A stretch of DNA of 64,000 bases. Source: Myceligenerans crystallogenes. Its GTDB lineage: Bacteria > Actinomycetota > Actinomycetes > Actinomycetales > Cellulomonadaceae. Made by a program: the position numbers and the translations under genes. The notes beneath the pieces were generated by a model, which made no database searches, was not told the DNA's origin, and saw only the letters and a list, made by a program, of their open reading frames with translations. The stretch is taken from NCBI RefSeq assembly GCF_039529775.1, contig NZ_BAAANL010000002.1, positions 1-64,000 on the forward strand. The letters are read 5' to 3'. Below, one piece after another: positions 59,132 to 64,000 of this stretch (the first letter of the stretch is position 1; the number at the start of each line of letters is the position of its first letter).

Positions 59132-60388
59132 TTGAACGACATGCTCGATCTCTCGGCGCCCGAGCCGCGCCCGTCCGGGACGCAGGCCGCTCCCGACGGG
59201 GTGCCGCCGGCCGCCGCGGGCCCGTCCCCGCTGGTCCTGGAGCCCCCGGCCGCCGTCGCGCCGGTCGAGCCGGAGCAGGCGGGCGCCGTCGTCCCGCTGG
59301 AGGCCGCCCGCCGCACGGAACTGGCCGAGCGGGCCGGCGCGTTCGTCGGCGGCCTGACGAGCCTGGACCCGAAGGACCCGGCCTTCCAGGCGAAGCTCAA
59401 GGACGTCGCCGCCATGGGCCGCGACGACATCCGCGCCGCCGCGCAGGTCTCCAGCCGCATGCTGGAGCGCCCGGTCGCGGCGCTCCAGGCGGCCCAGGGC
59501 AAGGGCGCCGAGAGCGACCCGCAGCGCCTGGTCGCGAAGTCCCTCGTGGAGCTGCGGCTCACGGTCGAGGAACTCGACCCGGCCAAGGCGGAAGAGGGTG
59601 GCCTCGGCAGGTTCCTGCGCGACCTGGTCCCGTTCCGCAAGCAGCTGCAGAGCTACTTCGCCCGCTACGTCTCCGCCCAGGGCCAGCTCGACAAGATCAT
59701 CCGCGCCCTGCAGAACGGCCAGGACACCCTGCTCAAGGACAACGCCGCCGTCGAGGGCGAGAAGGCCCGCCTCTGGCAGACGATGACCAAGCTCCAGGAG
59801 TACGCGACCCTCACCGCGGCCCTCGACACGGCGCTCGCCGGCGAGATCGAGCGGATCCGCGCCGTCGACCCGGCCAAGGCCGACGCCTTCACCTCCGACC
59901 TGCTCTTCGAGGTGCGCCAGAAGCACCAGGACCTGCTCACGCAGCTCGCGGTCTCCGCCCAGGGCTATCTGGCCCTCGACGTCGTCCGCAAGAACAACGC
60001 CGAGCTGGTCAAGGGCGTCGAACGCGCCACGACGACCACGGTCTCCGCGCTGCGCACCGCCGTCATCGTCTCCCAGGCGCTGGCCAACCAGAAGCTCGTG
60101 CTCGACCAGATCGACGCGCTCAGCGCGACGACGTCGAACATCATCGTGGCGACCTCGGAGATGCTGAAGCAGAACTCCGCGCGCGTGGCGGAGCAGGCCA
60201 CGAACCCGAGCGTCAGCCTCCAGTCGCTGGAGACGGCGTTCACGAACATCTACGAGACCATCGACGCCGTCGACGGGTACAAGGCCCAGGCCGTCGAGAC
60301 GATGGGACAGACCGTGACCGCCCTGCAGCAGCGCCTCGCCGAGGCGCAGTCCCACCTGGAGCGCAGCAGGCCGCAGGAGCAGCCATGA
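59132..60388 (+). CDS. telA: Toxic-anion resistance protein, TelA family
   Basis: 418 residues, coiled-coil helical. Conserved parts: LRDLVPFRKQLQSYFARYVS, GQDTLLKDNAAVEGEKARLW, VVRKNNAELVKGVERATTTT and VALANQKLVLDQID-like segment ALANQKLVLDQIDALSATTS. The family is linked to tellurite and cell-envelope stress, but its biochemistry is unknown. TTG start is favoured by GGAGGACGACC at the right spacing; the next ATG lies three codons later. Its stop overlaps the vWA start (ATGA). Confidence 0.9.
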   Translation: MNDMLDLSAPEPRPSGTQAAPDGVPPAAAGPSPLVLEPPAAVAPVEPEQAGAVVPLEAARRTELAERAGAFVGGLTSLDPKDPAFQAKLKDVAAMGRDDIRAAAQVSSRMLERPVAALQAAQGKGAESDPQRLVAKSLVELRLTVEELDPAKAEEGGLGRFLRDLVPFRKQLQSYFARYVSAQGQLDKIIRALQNGQDTLLKDNAAVEGEKARLWQTMTKLQEYATLTAALDTALAGEIERIRAVDPAKADAFTSDLLFEVRQKHQDLLTQLAVSAQGYLALDVVRKNNAELVKGVERATTTTVSALRTAVIVSQALANQKLVLDQIDALSATTSNIIVATSEMLKQNSARVAEQATNPSVSLQSLETAFTNIYETIDAVDGYKAQAVETMGQTVTALQQRLAEAQSHLERSRPQEQP

Positions 60389-61995
60389 GGGCGCCGCTCG
60401 TGCGACGCAGGACGGTCGCGCTCGCGGCCGTCGCCGCGACGACCGCCGGGCTCCTCGGGGCGTGCGCGACGCCGGGCGACGACGGCGTCCTGCCGGACGA
60501 CCCCGACACGATCCGCGTCCTGGCGGGCAGCGAGGTCGAGGACATGGGCCCGATCCTCGCCGACGCCGCCGAGGCGACCGGGGTCAAGGTCGCGTTCCAC
60601 TACACCGGCACCCTGGAGGGCACCGAGCGCGTCGCCGCCGGCGGCGCCGACGAGGGGTACGACGCCGTCTGGTTCCCCAACAACCGCTACCTGTCGCTGC
60701 TGCCCGAGGCGGATGCCAGGACGGGCGAGAGCGTCAGGATCATGAGCTCCCCGGTCGTGCTCGGGCTGCGGGCCGACGTCGCCGCGGGGCTCGGCTGGGA
60801 CGAGGAGCCGCCCACCTGGGCCGAGGTCGCCGAGGCCGCCGCCGACGGCGAGTTCACCTACGGGATGACGAACCCCGCGGCGTCGAACTCCGGCTTCAGC
60901 GCCCTGGTCGCCGTGGCGACCGCGCTGTCCGGGACGGGCACGGCCCTGCAGGAGGAGGACATCGAGAAGGTCACCCCGGAGCTGACCGACTTCTTCTCCG
61001 CGCAGAAGCTGACGGCCGGGTCGTCCGGCTGGCTCGCCGAGAAGGTGGTCGCCGAGCCCGACGCCGTCGACGGCCTGATCAACTACGAGTCCGTGCTCAT
61101 GGGCCTGGAGCTCGGCGGCGAGCCGGTCACGATCGTCACGCCGTCCGACGGCGTCGTCACCTCCGACTACCCGCTGACGCTGCTCGCGAGCGCGAGCGGC
61201 AAGCAGGAGAAGTTCGACGCGCTGACCGCCTGGCTCACCACGCCCGAGGTGCAGGAGCGGATCGCGCGCGAGGTGCACCGGCGGCCCGCCGTGCCCGGGG
61301 TCGACGCCGGCGGCGAGTTCGGCGAGGGCGTGCTGTTCGAGACGCCGTTCCCCAACACGATCGACGTCACCAACACGCTGATCTCCACCTACCTGGAGTC
61401 CGTCCGGGCGCCCAGCCAGGCGGTGTTCGTGCTGGACACGTCCGGGTCCATGGACGGGGACCGCATCGAGTCGCTGAAGTCGGCGCTCGCGGGCCTGTCG
61501 GGGGCGGACACGTCCACGACGGGGGTGTTCACGCAGTTCCGGGAGCGGGAGCGGATCACGCTGCTGCCGTTCAACGACCTGCCGGGCGCGCCCGTCGTCG
61601 TCGACGTGCCCGAGGACGACAAGACCGCCGCGCTGGAGCAGATCCGCGGCACGACCGACGGGCTCTACCCGTCGGGCGGCACCGCGATCTACGACTCGCT
61701 GCGCGACGGGTACGAGCTGGCCGCGCAGCAGCGCGCCGAGCGGCCCGACACGTTCGTGTCGGTCGTGCTGATGTCCGACGGCGAGAACACGGACGGCTCG
61801 GACGCGGCGGCCTTCGAGGCCTGGTACGCGGGGCTCGGGGCCGCGCAGCGGGACATCCCGGTGTTCGTGGTGCTGTTCGGGGAGGGCGACGTGGAGGAGC
61901 TGACCCACGTCGCCGAGCTCACCGGCGGCCAGGTGTTCGACGCGACGAACGGCGATCTCGCCGGAGCCTTCCAGGAGATCCGTGGCTACCAGTAA
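60385..61995 (+). CDS. Lipoprotein with solute-binding-like and von Willebrand A domains
   Basis: 536 residues. Lipobox GLLGACATP (Cys 27). Residues 30-330 resemble a type-2 solute-binding protein (IRVLAGSEVEDMGPILADAA, AVWFPNNRYLSLLPEADA, WAEVAEAAADGEFTYGMTNP). A vWA domain follows with a complete MIDAS: FVLDTSGSMDGDRIESLK (DxSxS) near residue 350, GGTAIYDSLRDGYEL (Thr) and SDGENTDGSDAAAF (Asp). So it is an extracellular, metal-dependent adhesion or chaperone-like module fused to a ligand-binding domain. Coupled to TelA upstream and overlapping XpaC downstream. Confidence 0.85.
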   Translation: MRAPLVRRRTVALAAVAATTAGLLGACATPGDDGVLPDDPDTIRVLAGSEVEDMGPILADAAEATGVKVAFHYTGTLEGTERVAAGGADEGYDAVWFPNNRYLSLLPEADARTGESVRIMSSPVVLGLRADVAAGLGWDEEPPTWAEVAEAAADGEFTYGMTNPAASNSGFSALVAVATALSGTGTALQEEDIEKVTPELTDFFSAQKLTAGSSGWLAEKVVAEPDAVDGLINYESVLMGLELGGEPVTIVTPSDGVVTSDYPLTLLASASGKQEKFDALTAWLTTPEVQERIAREVHRRPAVPGVDAGGEFGEGVLFETPFPNTIDVTNTLISTYLESVRAPSQAVFVLDTSGSMDGDRIESLKSALAGLSGADTSTTGVFTQFRERERITLLPFNDLPGAPVVVDVPEDDKTAALEQIRGTTDGLYPSGGTAIYDSLRDGYELAAQQRAERPDTFVSVVLMSDGENTDGSDAAAFEAWYAGLGAAQRDIPVFVVLFGEGDVEELTHVAELTGGQVFDATNGDLAGAFQEIRGYQ

Positions 61996-62602
61996 CTTCC
62001 TGGACTCGGGGCCCGCCCGGTACCTGGGCTCGCGGAAGAACCTCGCGGGCCTGGGGCTGGGCGTCGCCGCGGTGGCCGCGCAGCTGACCGTCGGGCTGGG
62101 GGAGTTCTGGCCCGCGGTGGTGGCCGGCGCGTACGCGGTCGGCGCGCTCGTCGCGCCGGGCGAGCCGCCGCTGGTGGTCACGCTGGGCGCGGGGGCGTCG
62201 GCCGAGGAGCTGGAGCGGGGGATCGCCCGGATCCGGCGCGCCGCCGCCCGGCTGGAGCCGGAGCTGCGGCCGCGCGCCGACCTGCTGCTCGCCGCGCTGG
62301 ACGAGATCGTCGCCCGCTGGGGCGAGCTCGCGGGCGCGCCGGACCAGATGCACACGGTCGAGTCGATCGTGGGGGACTACCTGCCGACCTCGCTGCGCCG
62401 GTACCTGGACCTGCCCCGGCGCGTGCGGGCCGAGGTGCGGGGCGGGACGAGCCCGCAGCGGGAGCTGGCGGGGCAGCTCGACCTGCTCGCGGCGGAATCG
62501 GGCCGGATCCGGGACGCGGTGTACTCCCGCGCCCTGGACGCGATGGACGACCACGGCCGCTTCCTCCGGGAGAAGTTCCGGCGCTCGGACCTGGATCTCT
62601 AG
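61982..62602 (+). CDS. XpaC-family protein
   Basis: 206 residues. Two hydrophobic N-terminal segments (NLAGLGLGVAAVAAQLTVGL, WPAVVAGAYAVGALVAPG) then a helical domain with VESIVGDYLPTSLRRYLDLP, the XpaC family core. XpaC (annotated in bacilli as 5-bromo-4-chloroindolyl phosphate hydrolysis protein) is classically next to a TelA homologue. GTG start overlapping the vWA gene by 14 bases. Converges with the PaaX gene so tightly that the stop codons overlap. Confidence 0.82.
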   Translation: MATSNFLDSGPARYLGSRKNLAGLGLGVAAVAAQLTVGLGEFWPAVVAGAYAVGALVAPGEPPLVVTLGAGASAEELERGIARIRRAAARLEPELRPRADLLLAALDEIVARWGELAGAPDQMHTVESIVGDYLPTSLRRYLDLPRRVRAEVRGGTSPQRELAGQLDLLAAESGRIRDAVYSRALDAMDDHGRFLREKFRRSDLDL

Positions 62603-63408
62603 GAGGCGGGGCCGGCCACGTCGAGCACCTCCCGGGCGAGCCGTTCCGCCCGGGGGTCGAGCTCCGCGTGGAGCCGGCGGAAGAGTTCCTGCGCGCCCGC
62701 GGCGGGCCAGTCCGCGGGAAGGTACCGGGCGGGCAGGCGCGGGTCCTGCCTGATGAGCGTCAGCCACCCGGCGGTCAGCAGGAGCTGGCGCGCCAGCGCG
62801 TCGTCCCGCGGGCCCGGCGCCGCCGACCAGCGCTCGGTGAACCGGCGGTAGCCGCCCGCCAGGGCGTCCAGGTCCCACGCGCCCGCGACCAGGTCCGCGA
62901 CGTCGGTGGGATCCAGCGTCCGGGCGCGGAAGGCCCGGATCTGCCCGGCGGAATCGATGCCGTCCAGCAGGGCCGGGACGTCGACGTCGGCGGGGGAGAT
63001 CCACAGCCCGCCCTGCAGCAGCCCGAACCCGGCCCACAGCAGGCGGGAGCGCAGCAGGTGGCGCTGGGCGCGGTGGGACTCGGGGATCGTGAAGCCGAGG
63101 AGGGTCCAGGCGGCGTCCGGCTCGTCGTTGACGACGCCGTCGCGCCAGATGCGGCGCTCGCCGTCGTCCAGGATCTCCCGGCTGCGCGGCGTGAGTCCCA
63201 GGTACACCTGCTTGCCGCGGCGTTCCCGGTCCAGCAGGCCCTGGGCCGTCATGCGGGTCAGCGCCGACCGTGCGGCGTGCTCGGTCACGCCCACCCGGGC
63301 CAGCACGTCCAGCAGGCTGCCGGTGGCGACCCGCAGGTCGCGGCCGAGCAGGCGGTCGCCGAGGAAGGCGAGGACGAGGGTCTGGGGGCGTACCGGGGAG
63401 TCGGTCAT
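62599..63408 (-). CDS. PaaX-family transcriptional repressor
   Basis: 269 residues. N-terminal winged helix (LLDVLARVGVTEHAARSALT, then RMTAQGLLDRERRGKQVYLG), and the PaaX middle and C-terminal domains (RIWRDGVVNDEPDAAWTLLG, LLRSRLLWAGFGLLQGGLWI). The family represses aromatic acid catabolism in response to a CoA-ester such as phenylacetyl-CoA. No phenylacetate genes lie beside it; its target could be the divergent esterase or a distant locus. Confidence 0.88.
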   Translation of the reverse strand: MTDSPVRPQTLVLAFLGDRLLGRDLRVATGSLLDVLARVGVTEHAARSALTRMTAQGLLDRERRGKQVYLGLTPRSREILDDGERRIWRDGVVNDEPDAAWTLLGFTIPESHRAQRHLLRSRLLWAGFGLLQGGLWISPADVDVPALLDGIDSAGQIRAFRARTLDPTDVADLVAGAWDLDALAGGYRRFTERWSAAPGPRDDALARQLLLTAGWLTLIRQDPRLPARYLPADWPAAGAQELFRRLHAELDPRAERLAREVLDVAGPAS

Positions 63409-63523
63409 GAGACCGTGAGCCTAGCTAATCGCATAGGTTCGTCGCATGTCGTTGACGACCGTCACGAGACTGCCGAATGATGGCGGCGCACGTGACCGCC
63501 CGACGACGTGAAGGGTTGCACCC

Positions 63524-64000
63524 ATGACCAGAACCAGCACCAGGAGACTGCTCGCGGCGGTCCTCGGTGGATTGCTGCTCGGAGCCACGGGGATCGGCGT
63601 CGCGCCCGCGGCGACCGCCGCGTCGCTGCAGGAGGTGACGAACTTCGGTGAGAACCCCGGGAACCTCCGGATGCACGTGTACGTCCCGGATGCCCGCCCG
63701 GCGAGCCCGCCCGTCCTCGTGGCGATGCACGGCTGCGGCGGGTCGGGGCCGGGGTTCCACTCCGGCTCGGAGTTCTCGCGGCTGGCGGACCGGTACGGCT
63801 ACATCGTGATCTACCCGACCGCGACGAAGCAGACGGCGATGAGCAACTGCTTCGACGTCTGGTCGGACGCCGCCAAGCGCCGCGGCGGCGGGAGCGACCC
63901 CGCCTCGATCGCGTCGATGGTGAACCACGCGCTCCAGCAGTACGGCGGCGACCGGAACCGCGTCTACGTCACCGGCAGCTCGTCCGGCGGGATGATGACG
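63524..64000 (+). CDS. Secreted PHB-depolymerase/feruloyl-esterase-type esterase (CE1), cut by the window end
   Basis: The first 159 residues are present. Signal peptide (LLAAVLGGLLLGATGIGVAP, ending in ATAA), then the alpha/beta-hydrolase start MHVYVPDARPASPPVLVAMH, the oxyanion loop GCGGSG, YGYIVIYPTATKQ and, just before the edge, the nucleophile elbow GSSSGGMM. Typical of LpqC/CE1 acetyl-xylan or feruloyl esterases that help attack hemicellulose, or of PHB depolymerases. A C-terminal CBM may lie beyond the window. Divergent from the PaaX gene. Confidence 0.85.
   Translation, partial: MTRTSTRRLLAAVLGGLLLGATGIGVAPAATAASLQEVTNFGENPGNLRMHVYVPDARPASPPVLVAMHGCGGSGPGFHSGSEFSRLADRYGYIVIYPTATKQTAMSNCFDVWSDAAKRRGGGSDPASIASMVNHALQQYGGDRNRVYVTGSSSGGMMT

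Noticed and set aside
1..64000. CRISPR arrays, tRNA or rRNA genes, replication origin
   Set aside because: No regularly spaced repeats, cloverleaf-like segments, rRNA sequence or DnaA-box cluster were seen on reading either strand.

Overview
This 64 kb window comes from the chromosome of a high-GC Gram-positive actinobacterium. From about 12 kb onward the codon third positions are almost all G or C. The secreted GH6 cellulase, AA10 polysaccharide monooxygenase, CBM2 modules and GH87-type alpha-1,3-glucanase, together with a 2-methylisoborneol cluster, suggest a polysaccharide-degrading soil member of the Micrococcales (Promicromonosporaceae or Cellulomonadaceae-like). That placement is inference; there is no rRNA gene or other phylogenetic marker here.

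Region 1 (1 to about 11.9 kb) reads as an accessory island. It is visibly richer in A+T, carries the end of an IS21-like element that truncates a gene, an IS3-family element that interrupts a DUF433 antitoxin gene, and a scarred zf-TFIIB gene at its right edge. Its cargo is defence-like or orphan: a YaaC-like protein divergent from a DUF4209/HEPN-like protein, a Nudix hydrolase, a small operon (hexapeptide acyltransferase plus acyl-CoA-dehydrogenase-like flavoprotein) divergent from an XRE-type regulator, and a large protein with a PD-(D/E)XK-like N-terminus.

Region 2 (12 to 16.8 kb) holds DNA repair and single genes: an Ogt-like methyltransferase, a luciferase-like monooxygenase coupled to a macrodomain protein, a DUF222/HNH protein and an orphan Imm5-type immunity protein.

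Region 3 (16.8 to 33.0 kb) is a carboxylic-acid catabolism block. It contains two SDRs, a TetR regulator, a medium-chain reductase, a complete Liv-type ABC importer, a phosphotransferase/acyl-CoA dehydrogenase pair of the ACAD10/11 or LvaA/LvaC kind, an acyl-CoA synthetase, a thiolase, a second acyl-CoA dehydrogenase, a QsdR-like regulator and a thioesterase. An 18-bp pseudo-palindrome (AWACCGNCYANNCGGTWT) occurs at four promoters or starts, here and at 39.6 kb, and suggests a shared TetR regulon.

Region 4 (33.2 to 37.5 kb) is the 2-methylisoborneol locus: family 2B encapsulin shell with a cyclic-nucleotide-binding domain, terpene cyclase cargo, GPP C-methyltransferase and IPP isomerase. An SDR and a zinc alcohol dehydrogenase follow on the other strand.

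Region 5 (39.8 to 55.1 kb) is polysaccharide use: AA10-CBM2, GH6-CBM2 behind a CebR-like operator, a 900-residue discoidin/GH87-type enzyme, a LacI regulator, a GH13 alpha-glucosidase and a sugar ABC importer. A small alarmone synthetase, a gamma-carbonic-anhydrase-like protein and a short HTH protein lie between.

Region 6 (55.1 to 64 kb) has an ABC exporter, an FMN reductase, and a tightly packed four-gene operon (anchored solute-binding-like protein, TelA, vWA lipoprotein, XpaC) that is the best candidate for a poorly described system. A PaaX-family regulator and the 5' part of a secreted CE1/PHB-depolymerase-type esterase end the window. I found no tRNA, rRNA or CRISPR array.
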